Part shown: in pieces, positions 35,329 to 45,114 of the stretch
How the letters are laid out: each line of letters starts with the position of its first letter
Position numbering within the stretch: the stretch's first letter is position 1
Assembly (NCBI RefSeq): GCF_019345525.1
Contig: NZ_JAHKRA010000006.1
Location: 62,001 to 126,000 of the forward strand
Reading direction: 5' to 3'
DNA from: Flavobacterium sp. NKUCC04_CG
GTDB lineage: Bacteria; Bacteroidota; Bacteroidia; Flavobacteriales; Flavobacteriaceae
Length of the DNA stretch: 64,000 nt
The notes under the pieces: model-generated
Told to the model about the DNA's origin: nothing
Seen by the model: only the letters and a program-made list of their open reading frames with translations
The model's database searches: none
Made by a program: the position numbers and the translations under genes

Positions 35329-36078
35329 TTACTCGATTTCGTTCTTAATCCAATCGTAACCTTTTTCTTCTAATTCTAATGCCAATTCCTTTCCACCCGT
35401 TTTCACAATCTTACCATCGTATAATACGTGTACAAAGTCTGGAACGATATATTCTAACAATCTTTGGTAATGCGTAATCAAGATTACCGCATTGTCCTGG
35501 CTTTTTAATTTATTAACTCCATTAGCAACGATACGCAAAGCATCGATATCCAAACCGGAATCCGTCTCATCCAATATCGCCAACTTCGGCTCTAACATGG
35601 CCATTTGGAAAATTTCATTTCTCTTTTTCTCTCCTCCAGAAAAACCTTCGTTTAATGAGCGGGAAAGGAATTTACGATCGATTTCCAACATTTCCGATTT
35701 CTCACGAATCTTTTTCAACATCACGTTAGCCGGCATTTCTTCCAAACCTTGTGCTTTTCTAGATTCGTTAATAGCCGTTTTCATAAAGTTCGTTACCGAT
35801 ACTCCCGGAATCTCAACAGGATATTGAAACGAAAGGAAAACACCTTTATGCGCTCTTTCCTCTGGTGCCATTTCCTTGATATCTTCTCCTTCAAGAAGAA
35901 TCTCTCCTTGAGTAACTTCGAAATTTTCATTTCCAGCGATAACAGAAGACAAGGTACTCTTACCAGCTCCATTAGGGCCCATAATCGCGTGAACTTCTCC
36001 GGCATTAACTACCAAGTTAATTCCTTTTAATATTTCTTTATCTTCTACGCTAGCGTGTAAATTCTTAATTTGTAACAT
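35329..36078 (-). CDS. sufC: Fe-S assembly ATPase SufC
   Basis: 249 residues. Walker A GPNGAGKST (34-42), signature FSGGEKKRNEIFQM and Walker B LAILDETDSGLDID are all typical of SufC, whose ATPase drives shape changes in SufBC2D. Cytoplasmic, not a transporter. It lies between sufB (100 bp upstream) and sufD (50 bp downstream). Confidence 0.97.
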   Translation of the reverse strand: MLQIKNLHASVEDKEILKGINLVVNAGEVHAIMGPNGAGKSTLSSVIAGNENFEVTQGEILLEGEDIKEMAPEERAHKGVFLSFQYPVEIPGVSVTNFMKTAINESRKAQGLEEMPANVMLKKIREKSEMLEIDRKFLSRSLNEGFSGGEKKRNEIFQMAMLEPKLAILDETDSGLDIDALRIVANGVNKLKSQDNAVILITHYQRLLEYIVPDFVHVLYDGKIVKTGGKELALELEEKGYDWIKNEIE

Positions 36079-36178
36079 GCTTTGATTTTGAATTTGAGAT
36101 TTGAAATTCTAGATGCGAATCTGCGATTGCAAAACTCTGTTGTTTTATTATATGTTTTATCTATAAGTTCTCTGTCAA

Positions 36179-37627
36179 TTATCCAACACTTCCCTCTAGG
36201 GAAATCTCTAATAATTTTTGTGCTTCTACAGCAAATTCCATCGGAAGTTTGTTTAAAACCTCTTTGGAGAATCCGTTTACAATTAAGGCAATCGCCTTTT
36301 CTGTAGGAATTCCTCTTTGATTACAATAGAATACCTGATCTTCACCAATTTTACTGGTCGTTGCTTCGTGTTCCAATTGTGCCGTACTGTTTTTTACCTC
36401 GATATAAGGGAATGTATGCGCACCACATTGATCACCCATCAATAAAGAATCACATTGGGTAAAATTACGCGCATTATCTGCACGAGCACCGATTTGAACC
36501 AATCCACGGTAACTGTTTTGAGATTTTCCGGCAGAAATACCTTTCGAAATAATCGTCGAACGAGTGTTTTTACCCAAATGGATCATCTTGGTTCCCGTAT
36601 CGGCTTGCTGGAAATTATTAGTCACTGCAATAGAATAAAATTCTCCAATAGAATGATCTCCTTTTAGGATACATGATGGGTATTTCCAAGTTACAGCAGA
36701 ACCGGTTTCCACCTGAGTCCAAGAAATCTTCGCTCTGGTTTCACACAATCCTCGTTTCGTAACAAAGTTATATACCCCACCTTTACCTTCTTTATTTCCA
36801 GGAAACCAGTTTTGAACGGTAGAATATTTTATTTCAGCATCGTCCAAAGCAATTAATTCCACCACTGCAGCATGCAGTTGGTTTTCGTCTCTAGACGGCG
36901 CTGTACATCCCTCTAAATAACTCACATAACTTCCTTCATCAGCAATAACCAAGGTTCTTTCGAATTGTCCGGTTCCAGCCTGATTGATACGGAAATAAGT
37001 AGATAATTCCATAGGACAACGTACACCCTTAGGTATATAACAGAAAGATCCATCAGAGAATACCGCTGAATTTAAAGCGGCATAAAAATTGTCTTTACGC
37101 GGAACAACGCTTCCCAAATATTTTCTAACCAATTCGGAATGCTCGCGAATCGCTTCGGATATCGAACAGAAAATAATTCCCTTCTCTGCCAATGTCTTTT
37201 TAAAAGTAGTGGCTACAGATACGGAGTCAATCACGATATCAATAGCTACTCCTGCTAAACGTTTTTGCTCTTCCAAAGAAATGCCCAACTTGTTAAACGT
37301 ATCCAACAATTCAGGATCAACCTCATCAATACTGTCGTATTTAGCCTTTGTCTTTGGAGCTGAGTAATAAGAAATCGCTTGGAAGTCCGGTTTTTGATAA
37401 TGAACATTAGCCCATTCCGGTTCAATCATTTCTTGCCAAGCACGAAAAGCTTCCAGTCTCCATTCTGTCATCCATTCCGGTTCTTCCTTTTTAAGAGAAA
37501 TCGCACGAACAATCGCTTCGTTTAATCCAATAGGAAAAGTTTCCGATTCGATGTCGGTATAAAAACCATATTCGTACTCCTTGGTTTCCAGTTCTTTTTT
37601 AAGTTCTTCTTCGGTATATTTGCTCAT
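36179..37627 (-). CDS. sufB: Fe-S assembly scaffold protein SufB
   Basis: 482 residues, usual length. It has the core motifs [43 protein letters not shown] and the C-terminal [19 protein letters not shown]. The Cys in YLEGCTAPS corresponds to the sulfur-accepting site region of SufB. Together with SufC and SufD it is the scaffold that receives sulfur from SufS/SufE. It is 141 bp downstream of sufA. Confidence 0.97.
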   Translation of the reverse strand: MSKYTEEELKKELETKEYEYGFYTDIESETFPIGLNEAIVRAISLKKEEPEWMTEWRLEAFRAWQEMIEPEWANVHYQKPDFQAISYYSAPKTKAKYDSIDEVDPELLDTFNKLGISLEEQKRLAGVAIDIVIDSVSVATTFKKTLAEKGIIFCSISEAIREHSELVRKYLGSVVPRKDNFYAALNSAVFSDGSFCYIPKGVRCPMELSTYFRINQAGTGQFERTLVIADEGSYVSYLEGCTAPSRDENQLHAAVVELIALDDAEIKYSTVQNWFPGNKEGKGGVYNFVTKRGLCETRAKISWTQVETGSAVTWKYPSCILKGDHSIGEFYSIAVTNNFQQADTGTKMIHLGKNTRSTIISKGISAGKSQNSYRGLVQIGARADNARNFTQCDSLLMGDQCGAHTFPYIEVKNSTAQLEHEATTSKIGEDQVFYCNQRGIPTEKAIALIVNGFSKEVLNKLPMEFAVEAQKLLEISLEGSVG

Positions 37628-37768
37628 ATTTTTTTTTAAATCTAAAAACCCTGGATATACTTAATCCCTAAGTTTTCGTTCAATAAATAAAATTTCTTTA
37701 ATAGAGAAAACAGGTCTTGTAAACCTGTCTTCGTTTTTTCTGTCTAATGCGAATACGTAAACTCTGAA

Positions 37769-38098
37769 TTACAGAGAAAAACTCTCGCCGCAACCACAGG
37801 TTCTGTTTGCATTGGGGTTGTTGAATTGAAAACCTTTCCCATTCAAACCACCCTCAAACTCTAAAGTTGTTCCTACCAAGTATAGAAAACTCTTTTTATC
37901 AACAGCTATGGTCACCCCGTTGTCAACAAAAATCTTATCTTCTTCACCTGAATCGTGGTCAAACTTTAAATCATAGGAAAGTCCGGAACATCCGCCACTT
38001 TTTACGCCCACTCGAACATAATCTTTAGCTACGTCAAATCCCTCATCTTCCATTAGTAGCGCCACGCGCTTACTTGCTGTATCTGAAACTTTTATCAT
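37769..38098 (-). CDS. sufA: A-type Fe-S carrier (SufA/IscA/HesB family)
   Basis: 109 residues with the three A-type cysteines: Cys37 (GGCSGLSY) and Cys101 and Cys103 (TCGCGESF). These small proteins carry clusters from the SufBCD scaffold to target enzymes. It is the first gene of sufA-B-C-D, with a -7 box 32 bp upstream. The exact member (SufA, IscA or ErpA) cannot be settled from the sequence alone. Confidence 0.9.
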   Translation of the reverse strand: MIKVSDTASKRVALLMEDEGFDVAKDYVRVGVKSGGCSGLSYDLKFDHDSGEEDKIFVDNGVTIAVDKKSFLYLVGTTLEFEGGLNGKGFQFNNPNANRTCGCGESFSL

Positions 38099-38129
38099 GT
38101 GTTTATATGGATTAGTTCTAAAACTATTG

Positions 38130-38137
38130 CAAAGATA
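38130..38137 (-). promoter_or_regulatory. -7 box of the sufABCD operon
   Basis: Minus-strand TATCTTTG lies 31 bp upstream of the sufA ATG. No TTG is found at 17-23 bp. Confidence 0.5.
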
Positions 38138-38625
38138 TTATAAAAAATGCGGTTTCCTATACGGAATAACATTTTTATAACTAATGACGCAATAGTCAAA
38201 ACTTATTGTTTTAATCACATAATAACCAATAACTTAACATTTTTTAAACGATTCAATTTTACGGTATTAAAAACACTTTAGCACCCTTTAAACAAACAAA
38301 AACAAAAGTATTTAACAATCCGTATAAACAAACATGACAAATATCATACTTTTTTAATTTTTCATATTTTGACGAGAATTTAAAAATCCAATCGTTTTCT
38401 GCGAATTGTCTGTTTTCGATTAGCCCTTTCGAACAGTCACTCGGCTTTTAAACCTTTTAATATCTGAGGGTTATTCCGTTTTCATTTCCACAGTTTCCCA
38501 GCCCAACCTACGATGAGCTATAAAAATACGGACTAAACTGGTTTGCGATCGACTGCTTGTCCAATTAGGAATTGTAACCCTCAATTAAAATGATTAATTT
38601 GCGTCTGACAAAAACAAAGACAATC
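38138..38625. other. Intergenic region between divergent sufA and the MBL-fold gene
   Basis: 488 bp, AT-rich, in which I see no gene, no strong hairpin and no repeat. A near-consensus -7 (TTaaTTTG, about 38593-38600) lies close to the MBL gene and overlaps an upstream in-frame ATG at 38590. Confidence 0.4.
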
Positions 38626-39483
38626 ATGAAATTATATGCTATAGAAAGCGGCAACTTTAAGTTGGATGGCGGTGCGATGTTTGGTGTGGTACCCAAAACT
38701 ATCTGGAACCGTACCAATCCAGCGGACTCGAACAATTTAATTGACATCGCTGCTCGTTTACTTTTGATTGAAGAAGGTAGTCGATTGATTTTAATTGACA
38801 CGGGTATGGGAAACAAACAATCGGATAAATTTTTCGGGTATTACTCGCTTTGGGGTGATTATTCGATCGATAAATCGTTGGCACAACACGGATTTCATCG
38901 TGACGATATCACCGACGTTTTTTTAACACATCTTCATTTTGACCATTCTGGAGGGGCCATCAATTGGAATGCGGATCGCACGGGTTATGAAACCGCTTTT
39001 AAAAACGCCAAATATTGGTCCAATGACAAACATTGGGACTGGGCTGTAAACCCAAATGATCGCGAAAAAGCTTCTTTCCTCAAAGAAAACATACTACCCA
39101 TTCAAGAAAGCGGTCAGTTGTCTTTTATCACAAGACCTGAAAACGATTTACTTGCCAAATCGGAATTGGATTTTGGAATCTTTTTTGCCGACGGGCACAC
39201 CGAAAAACAAATGATTCCACTGATCGATTATCAAGGAAAAAAAATCGCTTATGTAGCTGACTTACTTCCTACAGCTGGTCATATTCCTTTACCCTATGTT
39301 ATGGGATACGACACCAGACCGCTATTAACCCTAAAGGAAAAAGAAAAATTCTTAAAAACGGCGGCAGACGAAAATTACTACCTGTTATTGGGTCACGATG
39401 CACACAACCAAATTATTACGGTACAAAATACCGACAAAGGTGTTCGCCTCAACGAGGTTTTCCGCTGTGAAGATATTTTTTAA
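38626..39483 (+). CDS. MBL-fold metallohydrolase, lactonase-like
   Basis: 285 residues from the ATG at 38626 (MKLYAIESGNFKLDGG). An in-frame ATG at 38590 adds 12 residues of low quality and overlaps a possible -7 box. The zinc motif THLHFDHSGG (HxHxDH) and later ligand regions FFADGHTEKQ, VADLLPTAGH and LLLGHDAHNQ are present. The GxMFG..PK N-terminus and overall order resemble the AiiA/AttM lactonase branch of the family. Substrate unknown; quorum-signal or other lactone cleavage is a guess from the branch. Confidence 0.82.
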   Translation: MKLYAIESGNFKLDGGAMFGVVPKTIWNRTNPADSNNLIDIAARLLLIEEGSRLILIDTGMGNKQSDKFFGYYSLWGDYSIDKSLAQHGFHRDDITDVFLTHLHFDHSGGAINWNADRTGYETAFKNAKYWSNDKHWDWAVNPNDREKASFLKENILPIQESGQLSFITRPENDLLAKSELDFGIFFADGHTEKQMIPLIDYQGKKIAYVADLLPTAGHIPLPYVMGYDTRPLLTLKEKEKFLKTAADENYYLLLGHDAHNQIITVQNTDKGVRLNEVFRCEDIF

Positions 39484-39493
39484 TTTTTTAAAC

Positions 39494-39527
39494 AAATAGC
39501 ATTCGCCATAATTGGAGTATGCTATTT
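39494..39527 (+). terminator. Hairpin after the MBL-fold gene
   Basis: AAATAGCAT (39494-39502) pairs with ATGCTATTT (39519-39527) and is followed by the T-rich GCCTTATTTTATTTT. Confidence 0.65.
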
Positions 39528-40129
39528 GCCTTATTTTATTTTATATGGATGGATTCCTGCGTTCAAACTATAAAACACTGCCACTCTATTAATGACTTAT
39601 ACGGTAAAACGTTATAGCCTATCTCCTAAGGCTTTGTTATTGATACACAAATCCCCTAAAGAATAACTGACTTATAGCGCTACTCAAAATATACTTGTAA
39701 AAAAGCACAGCGATTCTCTTCTTTACTACTTTCCTTAAAAAAACACTATCTAAATAAATAAAAAACTGTGAACTAAAATAATGTGAATTCAATCAGTCCA
39801 AGTGATTATGTTAAACTTTAAAGGTCATAACCGTTAAAAAAACTTTAATGTGGTCCGGCATCGGTTTTAAAAAAGGTTTTCGCAAGCGTGAATTATTAGA
39901 TAGATGGCAATAAAAAACCCCTAAAAACCTGTGTTTCAATATAAAAACAAAAATTTCATCCGATTTACTTTCAGATGAAGAGATTGTTTGCGTAATTTGT
40001 ACAACGAGGACAACGCGATAAGCTTTTTATACTTATTTAAAGGCTGTTTGAGTTAAAAGAATTGTTATTTAGCCGTAAATCACTAAATTCGGCCTTGGAA
40101 ATAAATTATAACCTATTAAAAAATACCAG
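39528..40129. other. 602-bp gap upstream of the subtilase gene
   Basis: No open frame of interest and no recognised RNA. A short stretch with CGGCATCGGTTTT near 39855 and an A-rich AAAAACCCCTAAAAACC near 39915 stand out slightly but form no convincing structure. The promoter of the subtilase gene was not identified. Confidence 0.4.
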
Positions 40130-41743
40130 ATGCGTTTATTAAAACCGGTTTATTTATCTGCAACTTTAGCCCTAGTGCTAGCGAGTTGTGGAGGAACAAA
40201 ATTCGCTAATTACACCCCTATCAGTGGAGTTGATCATTTACCTAAAAGAACAACTGCGTTAACAGATGAGCAATTAAAAAGATGGAGTCATTTAGATTTA
40301 GTTCGTGATACCGTACCAGGAATGTCTGTTGACCGAGCTTACAACGAATTACTAAAAGGTAAAAAAGCAACAAAGGTTGTTGTTGGAGTAATTGATTCGG
40401 GAGTAGAAATCGAACACGACGATTTAAAAAAGGCTATTTGGACTAATCCGAAAGAAAAGGCTGCAAACGGTATTGACGACGATAAAAATGGTTTTATAGA
40501 CGATATACACGGCTGGAACTTTTTGGGCAAAGCCGTTCATGAGAATTTAGAATACACCCGTATTGTAAAAAAAGGTGACGACGGTTCGGCTCAATATAAA
40601 AAAGCCCTTGCCAAACACCGCGAAGAATTAAGCGAAGCTGCCGAGAGTAAAACGCGTGTTGACATTTTATTAAATGCCAACAAACAATTGTTAGAATACT
40701 TTAAGGCGGACACTTATACAGTTCAAGATTTAGAAAAGATAGATGCCAAGGCCGATGCAAAAATCGTCTCAGCAAAAAATATCATGTATGGTATTATGAG
40801 CAGAGGTAACGATCTTTCGATTTTGGATAAATACAGAAAACAGGTTGAAAGCAAATTAAATTACCAATTGAATTTAGAATTTGACGGTAGGGCTTTAACC
40901 GGCGACAACCCCGACGATATTAAAGATGTTGTTTACGGAGATAACAATGTTCTAGGACCAGACCGCGATGAAGCGATGCACGGTACCCACGTATCGGGAA
41001 TTATAGCACAAGAACGTCACAACAATCTAGGTGGTGATGGTATTGCTTCTGATGTAGTTGAAATCATGGCCGTACGCGCTGTGCCAGACGGAGATGAATA
41101 CGATAAAGACATTGCACTGGCTATTCGTTACGCTGTAGACAACGGAGCTAAAGTAATTAACGGTAGTTTTGGTAAATACTTTGAAACCCATTCTCAATGG
41201 GTTCGCGATGCGATTGTTTATGCTGCACAAAAAGATGTGTTGATTGTAGTTGCTGCAGGAAATGACGCCTTAGATTTAAACAAAGATGGTGGTGTGGATC
41301 GTTTTCCAAACGACAATGTAAAAATGGGTAAAGAAATTGCTGATAACTTCTTAGTTGTTGGTGCATTAAATCCAGAATTTAGCGAAAAATTAATCGCTCC
41401 TTTTTCCAATTACGGACATTATGATGTTGATGTATTTGCACCAGGTGTAAAAATTTATGCTACGGTTCCAAACAATACTTACGACTTTTTACAAGGAACT
41501 TCTATGGCTTCTCCTAATGTAGCTGGTGTAGCAGCCTTGGTTCGTGCATACTATCCTAAGTTAAGTGCTGGACAAGTGAAAAAGATCTTGATGGATTCTG
41601 GAATCGCAATTGACAAGGTGGTAATCTTAGGTGGTGATGTTAAAGACAAAAGAAACTTTAAAGAGATTTCCACTTCTGGAAAAATCGTTAATGCCTACAA
41701 TGCAATTTTGTTAGCAGACCAATTGTCAAAAGCTAAAAAATAA
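40130..41743 (+). CDS. S8 (subtilisin-like) serine protease, lipoprotein
   Basis: 537 residues. Lipobox LASC (Cys20). Catalytic triad: Asp89 (VVGVIDSGV), His287 (MHGTHVSGI) and Ser458 (GTSMASPNVAG), with oxyanion Asn378 in VVAAGND. About 195 residues separate Asp and His, of which some 150 (about 110-270) are a charged, partly helical insert usual in the Bacteroidetes branch. As a lipoprotein it acts at the outer membrane or in the periplasm, probably degrading proteins. An M1 aminopeptidase follows 100 bp later, so the two may form a peptide-degrading pair. Confidence 0.93.
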   Translation: MRLLKPVYLSATLALVLASCGGTKFANYTPISGVDHLPKRTTALTDEQLKRWSHLDLVRDTVPGMSVDRAYNELLKGKKATKVVVGVIDSGVEIEHDDLKKAIWTNPKEKAANGIDDDKNGFIDDIHGWNFLGKAVHENLEYTRIVKKGDDGSAQYKKALAKHREELSEAAESKTRVDILLNANKQLLEYFKADTYTVQDLEKIDAKADAKIVSAKNIMYGIMSRGNDLSILDKYRKQVESKLNYQLNLEFDGRALTGDNPDDIKDVVYGDNNVLGPDRDEAMHGTHVSGIIAQERHNNLGGDGIASDVVEIMAVRAVPDGDEYDKDIALAIRYAVDNGAKVINGSFGKYFETHSQWVRDAIVYAAQKDVLIVVAAGNDALDLNKDGGVDRFPNDNVKMGKEIADNFLVVGALNPEFSEKLIAPFSNYGHYDVDVFAPGVKIYATVPNNTYDFLQGTSMASPNVAGVAALVRAYYPKLSAGQVKKILMDSGIAIDKVVILGGDVKDKRNFKEISTSGKIVNAYNAILLADQLSKAKK

Positions 41744-41843
41744 GTCATTTTAAATTATCAATAACTCAAGTTCACTAGCTTTTCCTCCCTTCGACTTATC
41801 GATTTTAGGAATACTAGTGAACTTGTTCTTTTAAAACCTTAAT

Positions 41844-43736
41844 ATGAAAAAGTTTTTCCTTTCCCTTAGTTTTTCTCTTGCTTTTCTTGGAGCTCTAGCT
41901 CAGAAGAATCCCAATCCAGGATATTGGCAACAACATGTGGACTACAAAATGGAGGTCAACATGGATATCAAAAAATCTCAATACGCCGGAATTCAAAAAC
42001 TAACCTATACCAATCATTCTCCAGATACATTAAATCGGGTGTTCTTCCATTTGTTTTACAATGCCTTTCAACCGGGGAGCGACATGGATGCCCGTCTAAA
42101 GTCGATTGCAGATCCTGATAAACGCATGGTCAACACCATTGAAAAAGGAAATAAAAAGGTTTATGAAAGTAAAATCAGTTTATTAAAACCCGATGAGATT
42201 GGCTATTTAAAAGTTAAAAACCTAAAACAAGACGGTGTTGAATTAAAAAGTACTGTAGTAGGAACGGTTTTGGAAGTTACTTTAAAACAACCGATTCTAC
42301 CAGGAGCTTCTACGGTTTTTACCATGAATTTTGATGGTCAAGCACCAAAGATGATTCGAAGAGCCGGTAGAAATTCTGCTGAAGGAGTTGCCTTATCCAT
42401 GGCACAATGGTTTCCAAAAATGGCCGAATACGACTTTGAGGGCTGGCATGTAGAACAGTATTTGGGACGTGAATTTCACAGTGTTTGGGGCGATTTTGAC
42501 GTTAAACTTACCTTGGATAAAAACTACACTGTAGGTGCTACTGGAAACCTCGAAAACAAAAATGAAATTGGACACGGTTATCAAGACGACAACATTACAG
42601 TAAACCATCCGAAAAACACCAAAAACTTAACTTGGCATTTCACTGCTAAAAACGTGTTGGACTTTACTTGGGCAGCAGACGATAACTATATACACGACAA
42701 ATATCCAGGTCCAAATGGTTTGACGCTACACTTTTTGTACAAAAACAATCCTAAAATTATCGACAATTGGAAGTTATTACAATCGCGAACAGCTGCATTA
42801 TTCGAATTTTACAATAGAACTGTAGGCCTGTATCCTTACGATCAATATTCGGTTATTCAAGGAGGAGATGGCGGAATGGAATACTCTATGTGCACGTTGA
42901 TTACGGGAAATCGCGATTTCGCAAGTTTGGTTGGTGTAACGGCTCATGAAATGGCGCACAGTTGGTTTCAACACACCCTGGCAACCAATGAAACCAAACA
43001 CGAATGGATGGATGAAGGTTTTACATCTTTTATTTCTGATTTGGCAGTGATGACCGTCATGGACAAAACAGAACAAGAGGATACTAACCCATTTGGCAAC
43101 TCGTATAAAAATTACTATTATATGGTGAACAAGGGTATTGAACAACCCTTAACAACACATGCTGACCGCTTTGACCTCAATAGTGCTTACAGCATTTCTG
43201 CCTATGTTAAAGGATCGGTGTTTTTGACACAATTGTCTTATATCATTGGAATGGAAAACACCATGAAAACCATTAAGCAATATTATAAAGATTACCAATT
43301 CACACATCCTACACCAAACGATTTTAAACGAACTGCGGAACGCGTAAGTGGTGCGGTACTGGATTGGTATATGGTGGATTGGACCCAAACAACCAACACC
43401 ATCGACTACGGTATTGAATTCGTTGAAGATGCTGGAGCTTCTAAAACAAAAGTAAGTCTCCAACGCATTGGACGAACTCCGATGCCTTTAGATATTATGG
43501 TTGAATATGAAGACGGTTCTTTCGAAAGTTTTTATATTCCAAATACTTCCATGCACTGGATCAAACCCAATCCATATCCAGAAATCAAACGCACGGTGTT
43601 GACCGGTTGGGGATGGGGTAATCCGCACTATGAATTTACCATCGATCAACCGAGAAAAAAGATTAAAACCATTATTATTGACCCAAGTCAATTCATGGCC
43701 GATATCGATCAAAAAAACAATGTTTACAAAGCATAA
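41844..43736 (+). CDS. M1 family aminopeptidase, secreted
   Basis: 630 residues with a signal peptide ending near GALAQ. Zinc site HEMAH (368-372) and the third ligand Glu391 (MDEG) keep the HExxH-x18-E spacing. GGMEYS (343-348) stands where most M1 enzymes have GAMEN, as in other members of this branch. It removes N-terminal residues from peptides in the periplasm. A strong terminator follows. Confidence 0.93.
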   Translation: MKKFFLSLSFSLAFLGALAQKNPNPGYWQQHVDYKMEVNMDIKKSQYAGIQKLTYTNHSPDTLNRVFFHLFYNAFQPGSDMDARLKSIADPDKRMVNTIEKGNKKVYESKISLLKPDEIGYLKVKNLKQDGVELKSTVVGTVLEVTLKQPILPGASTVFTMNFDGQAPKMIRRAGRNSAEGVALSMAQWFPKMAEYDFEGWHVEQYLGREFHSVWGDFDVKLTLDKNYTVGATGNLENKNEIGHGYQDDNITVNHPKNTKNLTWHFTAKNVLDFTWAADDNYIHDKYPGPNGLTLHFLYKNNPKIIDNWKLLQSRTAALFEFYNRTVGLYPYDQYSVIQGGDGGMEYSMCTLITGNRDFASLVGVTAHEMAHSWFQHTLATNETKHEWMDEGFTSFISDLAVMTVMDKTEQEDTNPFGNSYKNYYYMVNKGIEQPLTTHADRFDLNSAYSISAYVKGSVFLTQLSYIIGMENTMKTIKQYYKDYQFTHPTPNDFKRTAERVSGAVLDWYMVDWTQTTNTIDYGIEFVEDAGASKTKVSLQRIGRTPMPLDIMVEYEDGSFESFYIPNTSMHWIKPNPYPEIKRTVLTGWGWGNPHYEFTIDQPRKKIKTIIIDPSQFMADIDQKNNVYKA

Positions 43737-43744
43737 CAGCACTT

Positions 43745-43773
43745 AAAAACCCCTCAAAAAAGGGGTTTTTTTT
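43745..43773 (+). terminator. Terminator of the M1 peptidase gene
   Basis: AAAAACCCC (43745-43753) pairs with GGGGTTTTT, followed by further Ts. Confidence 0.85.
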
Positions 43774-43800
43774 ATTTCAAATTTGTACGAAAGCTTTTTT

Positions 43801-43808
43801 TACCTTTG
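43801..43808 (+). promoter_or_regulatory. -7 box of rnpA
   Basis: TAccTTTG lies 22 bp before the ATG of rnpA, with TTTG (43782-43785) 15 bp further up, slightly closer than usual. Confidence 0.5.
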
Positions 43809-43830
43809 TAGCGCAGAAGAAACCCAACAC

Positions 43831-44223
43831 ATGAAATTGAATTACCCCAAAAAAGAGAAATTAAAAAGCCATATCACCATTGCATCTTTATTTACAGAAG
43901 GTAAATCTGTGAGCAAATTTCCGTTGCGTTTGGTTTATGTGCCCGTGGATGCTTCTGAACAACAAGTAAAGATAAAGATGGGGGTTTCCGTTTCCAAAAG
44001 AAACTTTAAAAAAGCGGTTGATCGCAATTACTTTAAACGGGTATTACGCGAAACCTATCGCCTAAATCAAGAACTGCTCTTGGAAAACCTAGATCAACCT
44101 TATGCGATTATGTTTTTTTACCAAACTAAGGAACGTTTGACATTCAACGAAATAAATGAGAAAACGATTCAATTATTTACTAAGTTTATAGTAGCTATAT
44201 CTAACGATTCAAAAGAATCTTAA
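43831..44223 (+). CDS. rnpA: Ribonuclease P protein component RnpA
   Basis: 130 residues from the ATG at 43831; the in-frame extension to 43783 runs into the promoter. The RNR-type motif KRNFKKAVDRNYFKRVLRETYR binds the RNase P RNA. The protein helps RNase P cut 5' leaders from pre-tRNA. rpmH, the usual neighbour in many phyla, is not next to it. Downstream, 13 bp away, is a DUF4349 gene in the same direction. Confidence 0.9.
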   Translation: MKLNYPKKEKLKSHITIASLFTEGKSVSKFPLRLVYVPVDASEQQVKIKMGVSVSKRNFKKAVDRNYFKRVLRETYRLNQELLLENLDQPYAIMFFYQTKERLTFNEINEKTIQLFTKFIVAISNDSKES

Positions 44224-44236
44224 TTCAACGAAATAC

Positions 44237-45088
44237 ATGCGTTATTTTTTGCTATCCCTTTCCCTATTACTACTGCCTTTGGGTTGTGGTCAAGACAACG
44301 CATCGTCAAGTTATGCTGTCGAAGCAATGGACGGTGCCCTATCTAAAGAAGCAGCAAACTACGATGAAGTTAATGAAGCGGCAACTGATTCCGAAGAATC
44401 CATAAATAAAGAGTCCAAAATTATAAAAACGGGAAACATTCGCTATGAGGTTAAGGATTTAAATACATCCTTTGAAACTTTAAATCAACTCATTAAGTCC
44501 CATTCAGGTTTTATACAAAACGACAATTCGGGTAGCCAATATAACTATACCTATAGAAATATTATTATACGCGTTCCCAACAAAAATTTTGACAAACTAC
44601 TCGACGCGATTAGTAAGGATGTTGCTTATTTCGATAACAAAACGATTACGGCTACAGATGTAACGGAAGAATTTATTGACGTGGAAGCGCGCCTAAAGAC
44701 CAAAAAAATACTAGAGAATAGATACTTAGAACTGTTGGGCAAAACCAATAAAATAGCTGAGATTCTCGAAATTGAAAAGTCATTATCGCAAATTCGCGAA
44801 GAAATCGAATCGGTACAAGGCCGTTTAAACTATCTAAAAAATCAAATTTCATACAGCACATTAACCATCGAAATATACCAAACCTCAGCTTCGGGAATCG
44901 GAATAACCGAATCCTATCCTATAAAAATGTGGCATGCTGTAGTTTCGGGATTTAATTCTTTATCTGGATTTATCCTGGGTGTATTAACCCTTTGGCCGTA
45001 TTTAATTATTACTGCAGTAATTTATATTTTGGTTCGTAAGCGGATCTGGAAAAGAAGAAAAAAATCACAAATCGATAAAGAACAATAA
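44237..45088 (+). CDS. DUF4349 lipoprotein
   Basis: 283 residues. Lipobox LPLGC (Cys17). The mature part begins acidic, then KIIKTGNIRYEVKDL (about 56-70) and IRVPNKNFDKLLDAI (about 113-127) as in DUF4349, a coiled coil at about 170-205, and a membrane helix near 245-268 followed by KRRKKS. The function of the family is unknown. It is probably co-transcribed with rnpA and kup. Confidence 0.88.
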   Translation: MRYFLLSLSLLLLPLGCGQDNASSSYAVEAMDGALSKEAANYDEVNEAATDSEESINKESKIIKTGNIRYEVKDLNTSFETLNQLIKSHSGFIQNDNSGSQYNYTYRNIIIRVPNKNFDKLLDAISKDVAYFDNKTITATDVTEEFIDVEARLKTKKILENRYLELLGKTNKIAEILEIEKSLSQIREEIESVQGRLNYLKNQISYSTLTIEIYQTSASGIGITESYPIKMWHAVVSGFNSLSGFILGVLTLWPYLIITAVIYILVRKRIWKRRKKSQIDKEQ

Positions 45089-45114
45089 CTAATTATAATC
45101 TTAAAAATAGCAAC

